30,962 nt of DNA. It comes from a virus. Each line of letters starts with the position of its first letter. The first letter of the stretch is position 1. Made by a program: the position numbers and the translations under genes. The notes under the pieces are model-generated. The model saw only the letters and a program-made list of their open reading frames with translations. It was not told the DNA's origin and ran no database searches. Below are positions 6,681-15,243 of the stretch, piece after piece. Location of the stretch: positions 1-30,962 of the IMG/VR virus record IMGVR_UViG_3300008110_011197; one strand, 5' to 3'.

Positions 6681-7574
6681 TTAGTTTATATTATTTATTT
6701 CTATTGAAAATGCGGAATTTGATTGTTGTCTAAATTCTTCTTTCCTATCAATTCTTTTTATTAAAGTATTATAATGGTTTCGGTTTCTATATGCATAGTT
6801 CTCACAAACTATATAATTTTTCAATTTGAACTGATATATTAATTCTCCATTTTGATTCAATTTCTCCGCTGCCCACATAATAAATGTATCATCCGGTCCA
6901 TAGTGGCCCATTGATTCTGGCATAGGAATTCTATCCAATAATTTTTTAGATAAACAATTGAACCATCCACCTCCGAATTTCATTTTTGGTTGACCCGGTA
7001 CATTATTAAAAAGAGTTTCCAACTCAACTTCTCCAACTTCACCACTATCAATAAATGGATTATTTACTTTACAATATCCAACTTCTTTATTTAAGAATTT
7101 TTCATTTACCAAACAGTTCCAAGTATTATCCCATATTTTTACACATTCTGGACTAATAACATATTTTGAAATACTTTCTCCTATTGCATCTATACCTTGC
7201 TCTATATAGTATAATATCTTATCATCAAAACAAATATCGGTATCTAACCAAATAAAGTGTGTAGCATCTTTACATTCCAAATGCGAAATTCTTCTTAAAG
7301 ATGTACATCCCATTATATCATCCCTTACATTGAAGGTTGTTTTACCTGCCCACTCCGTCAGTAGTTTTAATGAATTAAATCTATCAATAAAAAATTGTTT
7401 ATCTAATTTTGAATTTTCCCAATCAACCAAATAATCATCAACAGATAGTGCTAAAAATAATTCATAGTTTTTTCCATCTATAAACTTTGATGCTCTATTT
7501 AAATCTCCCAATAATCTTTCCAAATCATCTATTTCATTTGGCATTACAAAGGTTGTAATAACTATTTTTTTCAT
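6681..7574 (-). CDS. GT-A glycosyltransferase
   Basis: A 297-residue GT-A-fold transferase. An N-terminal strand (KKIVITTFV) and a helical nucleotide-binding half lead to the metal-binding DxD at 111-113 (WLDTDICFD). Further on, the GGGWFNCLSKKLLDRIPMPE and GHYGPDDTFIMWAAEKL segments look like the acceptor-site and catalytic-base region of GT2/GT7-like enzymes (GxGxxxFs...DD.F). No membrane segment, so cytoplasmic. Its ATG overlaps the stop of the upstream two-domain transferase (ATGA). Donor and acceptor are unknown. This is the last gene of the main cassette before the small phage genes. Confidence 0.75.
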   Translation of the reverse strand: MKKIVITTFVMPNEIDDLERLLGDLNRASKFIDGKNYELFLALSVDDYLVDWENSKLDKQFFIDRFNSLKLLTEWAGKTTFNVRDDIMGCTSLRRISHLECKDATHFIWLDTDICFDDKILYYIEQGIDAIGESISKYVISPECVKIWDNTWNCLVNEKFLNKEVGYCKVNNPFIDSGEVGEVELETLFNNVPGQPKMKFGGGWFNCLSKKLLDRIPMPESMGHYGPDDTFIMWAAEKLNQNGELIYQFKLKNYIVCENYAYRNRNHYNTLIKRIDRKEEFRQQSNSAFSIEINNIN

Positions 7575-9151
7575 TTAATTATATTTTTTGTTAATTCATT
7601 TCTATCATACTGATGGATTATAACAAACGGGGTTTCACCATTAAAAATAACACCATCTCTAATATCAAATTCGTATTTACCTATTAATTGATTATTTGAG
7701 AGCGTTCCGATTTGTAATGCCCAATTTGTATCCAACCCTGCTATCTGTATTTTGTCTTTTACTAATTTATTATGTATCACAAAATTAAAAGAACTTTGAT
7801 CTGTGAAATGTTCTGTATTTCCCGCTTGCGATACCAAATAGTTTAATAATAGTAGTTCCAGCATATCCTCATAATATCCGGCTATTACTCCAACATTGCA
7901 CGTATGTTCAGATTCATATCTATCCCAGAATAATTCATTATATCCCTCCAATATATTTTTTTTGCCCCAAGGTTCATCTCTATACAAAACATTTTCGCTT
8001 GAAACTATTATTTTATTTTTTAAATGTTGATTTAGGTATTCGGATGGATTTGTTTGAAATATAACATCTCTAACATCAGTTGTTATCACATAACGATATT
8101 CTATATCAATTTGTTTCAATATCGCATATATATCTATCAATCTTTTCATGTGCGGGTGACCATTGAGCTGGCCTATGCATACCATCCAACCATTTGATTG
8201 CAAGTAATTTATAGTTTCATCCGGAACATTATATACAACCATAATTTTATCACCATCGAATCCACAATTATTTACGGAGTTTACATAACTTTTTATTTTA
8301 TCTACATTGTAGTTTGCTATAGCCGATATTATTAAATCTTTTTTATTTTCCATTTCTTTCATTTTTTGTAAAAACTTATTTGGCATTGATTGTCTCTCGG
8401 TATGATATCTTTCGTAAGTATTAGAATCTATACATGTTAGTAATGAAAATATCGATTCCTCTGTTCCTAAATATCCCAACTCCAATGTATCATTTAAATA
8501 GTATGAATAATCTTCTTTAAATTTTTTTACATACTTTTTATCACACCCAAATATAGTTGCTCTACATAACCAGTTTGGTATAATATCCGTATATTTTTTA
8601 AAACCAGAATAATCGAATCCATGAACTTCCGTGCCAACGTAATCTATTGATGGAAACAAAACCGATTTGATTCGTTTTGCCATACCATTTAAACTTTCAT
8701 CACAAACAATATCGGTTGGTATATGTTGGGTTATTCCGGCATCAACCCATATAAAAGTATTACTATTAAATTTATCTCTTTCATATGCCTCATTAACAAA
8801 AAAAACTTTACTCATTACAATTGGATTATACCATTCCGAAAAACTCTGTGGTGTTCCTGTTAACCAATGAGTGGAGTTATACCAATCTGGATTTAATCTT
8901 ATTGATTGTAATCTATCCCAATAATTTTTGAAATATTTATTTTTTATATCATCCAATTCTACAATAACAACATCCGTTTTATCCAAAAATTTTGACCTAT
9001 TCTTATATACGAATTCTTCATATTTTTTTGGTACAAAAACGGTCATATTATGCGAAAGGGATAGCACATTTTTAAAATTATCTAAATACAAAGATTCACT
9101 CCTATCACTTCTACCATTCCAATATCCCGTTACAATATTTATATCACTCAT
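7571..9151 (-). CDS. Two-domain protein: HtrL/YibB-like plus second glycosyltransferase-like domain
   Basis: At 526 residues this is the longest cassette protein. Residues 1-265 resemble the HtrL/YibB (WlaTC) family: VTGYWNGRSDRSESLYLDNF at the start, VFVPKKYEEFV, then WYNPIVMSKVFFVNEA and FIWVDAGITQ. Residues 273-526 are a second domain: LIISAIANYNVDKIKSYVNS, IMVVYNVPDETINYL, a KRLIDIYAIL helix and TTDVRDVIFQTNP, where DVRD takes the place of a DxD in nucleotide-diphospho-sugar transferases. A lysine-rich linker (KFLQKMKEMENKKD) joins them. I infer a bifunctional transferase adding two residues in turn. The upstream gene ends 2 bases before its ATG. Confidence 0.7.
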   Translation of the reverse strand: MSDINIVTGYWNGRSDRSESLYLDNFKNVLSLSHNMTVFVPKKYEEFVYKNRSKFLDKTDVVIVELDDIKNKYFKNYWDRLQSIRLNPDWYNSTHWLTGTPQSFSEWYNPIVMSKVFFVNEAYERDKFNSNTFIWVDAGITQHIPTDIVCDESLNGMAKRIKSVLFPSIDYVGTEVHGFDYSGFKKYTDIIPNWLCRATIFGCDKKYVKKFKEDYSYYLNDTLELGYLGTEESIFSLLTCIDSNTYERYHTERQSMPNKFLQKMKEMENKKDLIISAIANYNVDKIKSYVNSVNNCGFDGDKIMVVYNVPDETINYLQSNGWMVCIGQLNGHPHMKRLIDIYAILKQIDIEYRYVITTDVRDVIFQTNPSEYLNQHLKNKIIVSSENVLYRDEPWGKKNILEGYNELFWDRYESEHTCNVGVIAGYYEDMLELLLLNYLVSQAGNTEHFTDQSSFNFVIHNKLVKDKIQIAGLDTNWALQIGTLSNNQLIGKYEFDIRDGVIFNGETPFVIIHQYDRNELTKNIIK

Positions 9152-9153
9152 AT

Positions 9154-9864
9154 CTATTTTATATTATTATAATATTGTTTACCTGTTTTTCTAACAACAT
9201 ACTTCATCAAATTTTTTTCCAATACATCAACACCAATATATTCAAATCCCCGCAATAGTAAATTGTGAGGTGCCTTTAAATGACTATCAGAATAAATTGG
9301 ATTATAAAATTCTGATACAAAAAAATCAGATACTTTAATAAAGTTATCTCTGGACATAGCAAATATAACATCATTTGGAAAAACATTTCCATCACTAATT
9401 ATAACATGCTTATCATCAATTTGATATTCAAATTTGTTGTGATGAATATCCGACCTGATTTTGATAATAGTATCGTACTTATACCCATTTTGTTCTTCTA
9501 CCATCTTCAACATTTCTATTGCTCTTTTTATTTTCTTATATTGAAGATATGTATTCATTTCGGTTTGAAAGTTCGGATTCAAATCTGATTTTATAAATTC
9601 ATATTCGTTAACTACTTTCCGAATATCCTCAACATCCAATCCAATTAAATTAATTCCATTAAATAAAGAAATTATCTCACCATCGGACATATATGAATCA
9701 GATTGTCCTGCCATCCAACATTGTTGTGCTGGATGATAGTTAAATTTTAAATCATACGTCGATACAAAAACATCCGGGTTAAGATGCCGAAATGCATCTA
9801 TGAAATTATCTCTACATTCGGACCATGTTCTAACGTGTCCTATTATCAAGATTGCAGTTCTCAT
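9154..9864 (-). CDS. Glycosyltransferase-like protein (GHxRTW family), paralogue A
   Basis: A 236-residue protein beginning MRTAILIIGHVRTW, followed by NFIDAFRHLNPDVFVSTYD. This start (AILxxGHxRTW...NPDVFVxTYD) marks a family of phage and bacterial putative glycosyltransferases. The YDTIIKIRSDIHHNKFEY segment (about 130-147) probably includes the metal/donor acid (RSD). The gene at 10565-11239 is a paralogue with the same start and the same RSRFDI site; the two are separated by the MycF-like methyltransferase. The ATG overlaps the upstream stop (ATGA). Catalysis is not established from sequence alone. Confidence 0.65.
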   Translation of the reverse strand: MRTAILIIGHVRTWSECRDNFIDAFRHLNPDVFVSTYDLKFNYHPAQQCWMAGQSDSYMSDGEIISLFNGINLIGLDVEDIRKVVNEYEFIKSDLNPNFQTEMNTYLQYKKIKRAIEMLKMVEEQNGYKYDTIIKIRSDIHHNKFEYQIDDKHVIISDGNVFPNDVIFAMSRDNFIKVSDFFVSEFYNPIYSDSHLKAPHNLLLRGFEYIGVDVLEKNLMKYVVRKTGKQYYNNIK

Positions 9865-10568
9865 TTTTTTATAATAAATGCAGTAGGCGTTTTTAGTTGC
9901 GTTGATTCTAATTTTAATCCTCTCTCCTTAATGAATCTATCTACACCATTTGATTCACTCCAATTATGGTATGCATATTCATCGAATACCACAACACCAC
10001 CATCAACCACTCTATCCCACATATTGTTTAATGCTGTATAAGTTGGTATATCCAAATCCAAATCCAAATAAAGTATACTGATTCTTAAACCTGGTTTATC
10101 CATTAAGAAAGATTTAGATGTATCAATTACATCTCCTTGTACTAATTCAAACTTATCAGATTTGAATCCACATTTAATAAGTTTTTTATAAATTCCATCT
10201 TTTGAAATTTCAATTTTATCCAAATCTTCGCATCTATCAAATACTTGACTCATAGTTGCTTTATCGATTTCATCATCCAATTCTTTTACAAAATCAGGAT
10301 TGAAAAAGTCAAAACCTATGACCTTTTTAATACTATTTGGTTCGTTCATTTCAAGTATTTTTAACCAAGTGGCAAGTCCGGATCCTTTAAAAACACCACA
10401 CTCTACAATATCTCCCATTAAGTGTTTTGTCATTTCATAGAATCTTATTCTACTATAAAGTTTGTTAAAAACGGATCTTTCTTCACTTAATATAAAGTTA
10501 TTCCAGTTGCTATAAATGTCCTGATTGTTTGTTATCGATACGTTACTGTTATTGTATAAGTTTATCAT
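9861..10568 (-). CDS. TylF/MycF-type SAM-dependent sugar O-methyltransferase
   Basis: A 235-residue class I methyltransferase of the TylF/MycF family, which O-methylates deoxysugars using SAM and Mg2+. Motif I is GDIVECGVFKGSG (52-64), motif II VIGFDFF (about 83-89), and the metal-binding acidic run LDLDLD (168-173) is followed by IPTYTAL, all typical of MycF. VDGGVVVFDEY is the post-IV strand. It sits between two paralogous glycosyltransferase-like genes with 4-base ATGA overlaps on both sides, which suggests it methylates the sugar that they transfer. The length matches the family. A free amino- or fatty-acid substrate is less likely in this setting. Confidence 0.85.
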   Translation of the reverse strand: MINLYNNSNVSITNNQDIYSNWNNFILSEERSVFNKLYSRIRFYEMTKHLMGDIVECGVFKGSGLATWLKILEMNEPNSIKKVIGFDFFNPDFVKELDDEIDKATMSQVFDRCEDLDKIEISKDGIYKKLIKCGFKSDKFELVQGDVIDTSKSFLMDKPGLRISILYLDLDLDIPTYTALNNMWDRVVDGGVVVFDEYAYHNWSESNGVDRFIKERGLKLESTQLKTPTAFIIKK

Positions 10569-11239
10569 TTTGATATTTTGTAAGTTTTATTATAAATTTT
10601 TGATTGTACTGATTGTCCGGGTCCTCCTAATCTTACTATGGAAATCCCAATGGTTTGTGAATAATAAATTCCATATATATTTGCTATTACTGTCATACTA
10701 CCATGTGGTCCTTCATCGTGTAAAACTCGTTTGCCATAAATTTTAAATGTATCAGTATTACATACCGCACATAGGTCATTGTCTGATCGGTGTACTGCTC
10801 CATCACCGATGTGTATTAATTTTGAATTTTTACAAGATTCATATATTTTTTCATAATCAATTTTTTTATCTAATAAAATATCAAATCTACTTCTGACTAC
10901 CAAATCGTATTTACCATGTATTTTTTCATATTCCTCGTATGTATTTGTTATTTTTAAAATTTTATACATTTGTAATATGGAATGGTTTCCGATTGGAGTA
11001 TTTTCAATTTTTAAATCAACTACATTTATACCATCAAATAATGAAGTTATTTCATCATTACTTTTTATAATATTCATTTTATTTTCATCATGTAGTTCGT
11101 AATCAGGTCTGAAGATCTCATTATATGTATCTACAAATACATCCATTGTATGGTTATTATCGTAAATTGTATCCATAAAATTTTGCTTACAATAATCCCA
11201 TGTTCTAATATGTCCCGGAAGTAATACTGCTATTTTCAT
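10565..11239 (-). CDS. Glycosyltransferase-like protein (GHxRTW family), paralogue B
   Basis: A 224-residue paralogue of the 9154-9864 product. It starts MKIAVLLPGHIRTW and continues with NFMDTIYDNNHTMDVFVDTYN; the acidic site is YDLVVRSRFDILLD (about 113-126). I chose the ATG at 11239, which forms a TAATG junction with the upstream stop; the frame extends to a TTG at 11254, but that would overlap needlessly. A GGPGQSV segment near the C-terminus is not shared with paralogue A. Cytoplasmic, donor unknown. Confidence 0.65.
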   Translation of the reverse strand: MKIAVLLPGHIRTWDYCKQNFMDTIYDNNHTMDVFVDTYNEIFRPDYELHDENKMNIIKSNDEITSLFDGINVVDLKIENTPIGNHSILQMYKILKITNTYEEYEKIHGKYDLVVRSRFDILLDKKIDYEKIYESCKNSKLIHIGDGAVHRSDNDLCAVCNTDTFKIYGKRVLHDEGPHGSMTVIANIYGIYYSQTIGISIVRLGGPGQSVQSKIYNKTYKISK

Positions 11240-12045
11240 TAACTTTCTAACCAAATTTTAACTGGCCCCTCTCTATCTATTTCTCTGTTTTCTGATACTA
11301 TGTCGTGATATTTGTGGATAACAAAAGACCTATCGGTTGGTACAAAGTAATCCGTTAATGCACTAAACCACACACCTCCCCAACTTTTATTTTCAATTCT
11401 AACAGAATCAAAAAGAGATACGGATAAAAAGTGGCATGAAAAATCTCGTATTACATAGCAGGATGTAAACAATATACTTTCGCTCGTTACATCAACACCA
11501 TCTCTATTTGTAAAATCATTATCTTGACTTTGATATTGATCTTCCACAAAAAAAGTTATTTCATCCGATTTTATATATGATGTTCTTTTAGAATACTCTG
11601 CAATCATATCATCACCCACTCTACGTTTTGCACATATAAATGGTGCTACAAAATAAACAGGACCATTTTGTGGTAGCCTGTTTAATATATCATCAAAAAA
11701 ATTAACAGATGGTATTGTATCGGATTTTATTATCAAAACTCTATCATCTGAATCTAAATTGGATTTGCAAAAATCTTTTATTGAACTAATATCTCCACCT
11801 AAAGATTTATGTGTTGTACCAATGTATGGGAATATTTTTATTTCTTTAAATATACGTTTTAGATTAAATTTATCTGCCAAATTCAATAAAGATTCATTTG
11901 ATAACTCATCTTCATGTGAATTATAAATGTAAAGAGTATCAAAAGATTTATCACATTCTTGTCTTGAAAATCCACCAAAAGTCATTTCGGCATTTTCAAA
12001 ATTTAAAGTTTTGTGAGTAATAAAAAATGCAATGTTTTTTCTCAT
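11239..12045 (-). CDS. Putative glycosyltransferase
   Basis: A 268-residue protein with a Rossmann-like N-terminus (KNIAFFITHKTLNF), a second strand (DTLYIYNSHED) and a possible donor site at SDDRVLIIKSDTIPS (about 98-112), where KSDT stands where many GT-A enzymes have DxD. The C-terminus has SWGGVWFSALTDYF and ends with a charged tail. No family can be named with confidence; the ATGA and TAATG junctions to its neighbours and its position among transferases support a sugar-transfer role. It could be a different nucleotide-binding enzyme of the pathway. Confidence 0.6.
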   Translation of the reverse strand: MRKNIAFFITHKTLNFENAEMTFGGFSRQECDKSFDTLYIYNSHEDELSNESLLNLADKFNLKRIFKEIKIFPYIGTTHKSLGGDISSIKDFCKSNLDSDDRVLIIKSDTIPSVNFFDDILNRLPQNGPVYFVAPFICAKRRVGDDMIAEYSKRTSYIKSDEITFFVEDQYQSQDNDFTNRDGVDVTSESILFTSCYVIRDFSCHFLSVSLFDSVRIENKSWGGVWFSALTDYFVPTDRSFVIHKYHDIVSENREIDREGPVKIWLES

Positions 12046-12470
12046 ATTTTATATTTTTCTATATAATCCGAACAAATTCCTTTACAATCAAAAACTAAAT
12101 CATTTTCAGTTTCAGGCAATACTGCTATACTACCTTTTATTGGTTGTTTTCCTGGATATGCCCATACATAATTTTTTGATGTAAGAGTTACGGTATCAGT
12201 TTCATGCCAAAAATAATGTATTGCATATTTTTTCATTTCAATCAATGCATCAATATTTTTGGCATGACACCAAAATCGTTCATTCATTAAAAATTTATAA
12301 TCCGTTTTATATTGTGGAGAATCATGTCCTAACCAAAACTCACCATCTACAAACCAAACATCAATCTCAACATCGTACCCCATTTTCAGAGCATCATCTA
12401 TATAATCCGGCCTATTTTCTGCTTCAGGTGTTCTACCATCCACATTTCCTCTATGCGATATTAGTATCAT
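12042..12470 (-). CDS. Short glycerophosphodiester phosphodiesterase-like protein
   Basis: A 142-residue protein with the N-terminal half of a GDPD TIM-barrel. SHRGN (5-9) gives the catalytic His-Arg pair, PEAEN follows, then VEIDVW (about 34-39) with the Glu and Asp metal ligands and LGHDSP with the second His. Full GDPD proteins are about 240 residues, so this is a compact version; the C-terminus (AYPGKQ, IAVLPE) still looks structured. It lies directly downstream of the HAD-nucleotidyltransferase fusion with a TAATG junction. By family it hydrolyses phosphodiesters; here it may trim or transfer a glycerol-phosphate-like group. No signal peptide. Confidence 0.7.
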   Translation of the reverse strand: MILISHRGNVDGRTPEAENRPDYIDDALKMGYDVEIDVWFVDGEFWLGHDSPQYKTDYKFLMNERFWCHAKNIDALIEMKKYAIHYFWHETDTVTLTSKNYVWAYPGKQPIKGSIAVLPETENDLVFDCKGICSDYIEKYKI

Positions 12471-13840
12471 TACTTTTTATTTTCTAAATAATAGTTTAAA
12501 TCCTCTGGCGTGCCCAATCCCCACATCTTTTCAATGTTAAATGTTTTTATTTTTTTACCATCACCAATTGCTTCATTGAAAACAGGGCAAGTATAAAACT
12601 CATTATTTGTTCTGATATTCTTACTAATCATTTGTTCTGCATATTTTACATAATCAGAACCTTTTGCCCAATAGTAAACACCAACCGTTGCTATATCTGA
12701 TATTGGATTCTTCTCCGCTACTTCAGTAACATATCCATACTCATCTACTTTAGCAAATGACCATTTTGGATGTGTTGCTGTAAAAGTAAGAATGCCACCG
12801 TCAACTTTTTGTTCAATCATCTTATACATAAATTCGTTTGAATCCCACTCTACAAATTGATCAGAGTTTGCCATAACTAATGGTTGCTCATTATCAATGA
12901 ATTCTTTTGCTAATAGAGTTGTACAAGCTGCTCCTTCTGTAATACCATCTACTTCTACAATTTTACAAGCAGGTGTAATTAAGTTTAGTAGTGCATCCAA
13001 ATTATACTTTGCTCTGTGTTCTTTTTGGACTACATAAATGAATGTGGCATCTATATTCAAGTTATCAACAACAACCTGAATCATTGGTTTACCTTCTACA
13101 TCAATTAGTGGTTTTGGGAATGTATATCCGGCTTGCTGAAATCTAGTTCCGGCTCCGGCCATTGGAATGAGTACATTCATTTTACCACCTTGCCATTTTG
13201 GTACATTCATATTTTTCTGTGTTTTTTCTAATTTACTAATAATTTTTGATAATACCAAATCTTTTGGATTATCAACTCTCAAAACATTTGCCCTACTTCT
13301 ACTTGCAGCTAATAAGCCCGGTGGAGAATCTTCTACTATAAGAGTTTCTTCCGGTAGCACACCCATCATACTCATAGCCTTCCAATACATTTCAGGATGT
13401 GGTTTAGAGTTCTTTACATCCTCATTAGAGAGGATTAAATCCATATACTCAATAATACCTATCTTTGCCAACATCACCAATACAGACCTTCTAATTGAGT
13501 TTGAAGCACATGCTAACTTATACCCTCTATCTCTCAATTCTTTAAACAATTCAATTTTTTGGATATCGGGTTGTAATTCCGATATTGCTTCGATAGTAAG
13601 TTGTTGCTTCCTATTCCAAACCGTTTCGTATGTATCTCTTTGTAAACCTTTATTTTGAGTAAGTAATTCTAATTTTTGATTTGTTTTTAATCCATCATAT
13701 ATAGAAAGATGTTCTGCTTCTGAAATAACATATTTAGTGCTTTTTGCAATTTCCCAAAGAGCTTTGTTTAAAGTATTAAAGTGTATTTGTTTTGCCTCTA
13801 CCAATACACCATCTAAATCAAATATAATTAATTTTGTCAT
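12470..13840 (-). CDS. Bifunctional HAD phosphatase - sugar-phosphate nucleotidyltransferase
   Basis: A 456-residue fusion. Residues 1-210 are a HAD subfamily IA phosphatase (beta-phosphoglucomutase/GPP-like): FDLDGVL (6-12), the CASNS motif II region, SNEDVKNSKPHPEMY (motif III lysine) and VEDSPPG (motif IV). After about 218 a nucleotidyltransferase begins: MNVLIPMAGAGTRF, FPKPLIDVEGKPM (KP catalytic segment), GAACTTLLA, NSDQFVEWD in place of the usual GD, and WGLGTPEDL near the end. It would dephosphorylate one sugar phosphate and activate another, or act twice in one path. The ATG at 13840 makes a TAATG junction; a longer frame begins only at a TTG (13861). NTP and sugar are unknown. Confidence 0.85.
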   Translation of the reverse strand: MTKLIIFDLDGVLVEAKQIHFNTLNKALWEIAKSTKYVISEAEHLSIYDGLKTNQKLELLTQNKGLQRDTYETVWNRKQQLTIEAISELQPDIQKIELFKELRDRGYKLACASNSIRRSVLVMLAKIGIIEYMDLILSNEDVKNSKPHPEMYWKAMSMMGVLPEETLIVEDSPPGLLAASRSRANVLRVDNPKDLVLSKIISKLEKTQKNMNVPKWQGGKMNVLIPMAGAGTRFQQAGYTFPKPLIDVEGKPMIQVVVDNLNIDATFIYVVQKEHRAKYNLDALLNLITPACKIVEVDGITEGAACTTLLAKEFIDNEQPLVMANSDQFVEWDSNEFMYKMIEQKVDGGILTFTATHPKWSFAKVDEYGYVTEVAEKNPISDIATVGVYYWAKGSDYVKYAEQMISKNIRTNNEFYTCPVFNEAIGDGKKIKTFNIEKMWGLGTPEDLNYYLENKK

Positions 13841-14580
13841 TATTTTCCGTATTTTTGCCAATCGTTATGCATGAATAATCCATCATTATGTCCAACTTTG
13901 TAATTTTGTTGGGCCCACCATTTACTGATATTTCCTTCCAATGCTATTCCCTCACCAGCAAATGGATGAACTATATCTAAATAAAATTGCTTTTTGTATA
14001 AGCATGGATTATTTGTCCAATTACCATATCTAGATGTTGTATGGAACATATCTTCGGATTTCTTAATTTGTTCTGGGAATTGTATATCCGGTTCACACCA
14101 ATGTATTGAATCCAACAAATGTGGTGATGTACATCCAATCTCCTCATCATAATAACTTAATTCTTGTCCTTTATATTTAAAGGAAAAATGTGGGTGGCCT
14201 GGATTCTTTCTATGCCGTAAACGAACAACATCTAATCCCGCTTCAATTGCTTTATAACTTTTGTATAATGTATTATATGTGGTTTCTGTATCTTCAATCA
14301 AATTCCAATCATGTTCTAATACTAAAACATAATCTTGCTTTGCATTTTCTGTAAGTTTGATAAATGCTTTTCCAATTCCAATATTAGAATTCATACCAAT
14401 GACATTCAATCCAAAATGTTTTGCTATTTGATAATCTTGATCATTAAATTCCTGAAATAGGATTGTAATATCCTCTACCATATCAAACAATCCATTATTG
14501 TAATACGTCGTTAGTGTATCCACTAATACCTGGCCACTATGCCAACTCAATATCCCTATACTAATTGGTAATTTTTCCAT
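13840..14580 (-). CDS. GT2-like glycosyltransferase
   Basis: A 246-residue GT-A transferase. It starts with a strand and donor loop (ISIGILSWHSG), then NVIGMNSNIGIGKAF, which matches the N-x-G-x-G helix that follows the uridine site in GT2 enzymes, and the acidic motif LVLEHDW (86-92), with EHD as the metal-binding DxD equivalent. The C-terminus (NPCLYKKQFYLDIVHPF, ALEGNISKWW) is likely the acceptor side. No membrane segment. It lies 3 bases beyond the dioxygenase stop and couples to the fusion enzyme by TAATG. Confidence 0.75.
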   Translation of the reverse strand: MEKLPISIGILSWHSGQVLVDTLTTYYNNGLFDMVEDITILFQEFNDQDYQIAKHFGLNVIGMNSNIGIGKAFIKLTENAKQDYVLVLEHDWNLIEDTETTYNTLYKSYKAIEAGLDVVRLRHRKNPGHPHFSFKYKGQELSYYDEEIGCTSPHLLDSIHWCEPDIQFPEQIKKSEDMFHTTSRYGNWTNNPCLYKKQFYLDIVHPFAGEGIALEGNISKWWAQQNYKVGHNDGLFMHNDWQKYGK

Positions 14581-14583
14581 AAT

Positions 14584-15240
14584 TTATAATTTTTCAAAAT
14601 ATCCACCTATATCAAATTTAGTATTCATATTAATTGAACCCATATTATTTGGTATAAATTTTGAAGGATCTACTAATCTAAAATCCACAGATACTCTTGT
14701 TTCAAAACTTTTGTTTTCTTTATTACCATGTGTTAAGTTTGCACCATTGAATACCAATATCTCTCCATATTTTACTTTATACGGTTTGTAATCGGCTTTA
14801 TTCTCTTTGCTTTCCATCCAAATCGTATTATATTCGTTGGTGTTTACAAATGGCATCCAAAAGTTTACTTCAGATGTATTGTGATTATATGTTTTATCTT
14901 TATGCCATTCTCCAACTGCTAAATTTCCATTTGCCAATTGTACCCGAAATGTTGGAATTGATTGATAAATTATTTCAGAATATTCAAATCTATCTTTAAG
15001 TTCCTTAACTAACTCTAAATATGTGGATAAAAATTGTTCGTTAAACTTTTCGTAATACCTTTTATGCCAGATTGTAGATTGATCATTTTCTCTAACTAAA
15101 AGTTCGTAATATTTTAATATATGCAAATCTTCCAACGGAATAGTTTCTCCTTTCCATAGCTCCAACATTTCTGAAACTATTTTTCTAAACGGATACTTTT
15201 GTGTATCGTAACTAATTTTATAGGGAGTTGGTAAATACAT
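14584..15240 (-). CDS. Fe(II)/2-oxoglutarate-dependent dioxygenase, StrG-like
   Basis: A 218-residue non-haem iron dioxygenase. The metal triad is His113 and Asp115 (EWHKDKTYNH) with the distal His171 (LTHGNKEN), and Arg182 in ETRVSVDFR is the 2-oxoglutarate anchor. NFWMPFVNTNEYNTIWMES between them is typical of the family annotated as streptomycin biosynthesis StrG-like. By family it hydroxylates a small molecule or sugar, releasing CO2 and succinate. Its location between two GT2 transferases suggests oxidation of a glycan or its nucleotide-sugar precursor. Intact; ATG start 3 bases after the preceding stop. Confidence 0.8.
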   Translation of the reverse strand: MYLPTPYKISYDTQKYPFRKIVSEMLELWKGETIPLEDLHILKYYELLVRENDQSTIWHKRYYEKFNEQFLSTYLELVKELKDRFEYSEIIYQSIPTFRVQLANGNLAVGEWHKDKTYNHNTSEVNFWMPFVNTNEYNTIWMESKENKADYKPYKVKYGEILVFNGANLTHGNKENKSFETRVSVDFRLVDPSKFIPNNMGSINMNTKFDIGGYFEKL

Positions 15241-15243
15241 AAA

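Noticed and set aside
13167-13658. Plus-strand open frame of 163 codons
   Set aside because: It is the antisense of the HAD domain of the fusion enzyme; no start signal and no recognisable motif.
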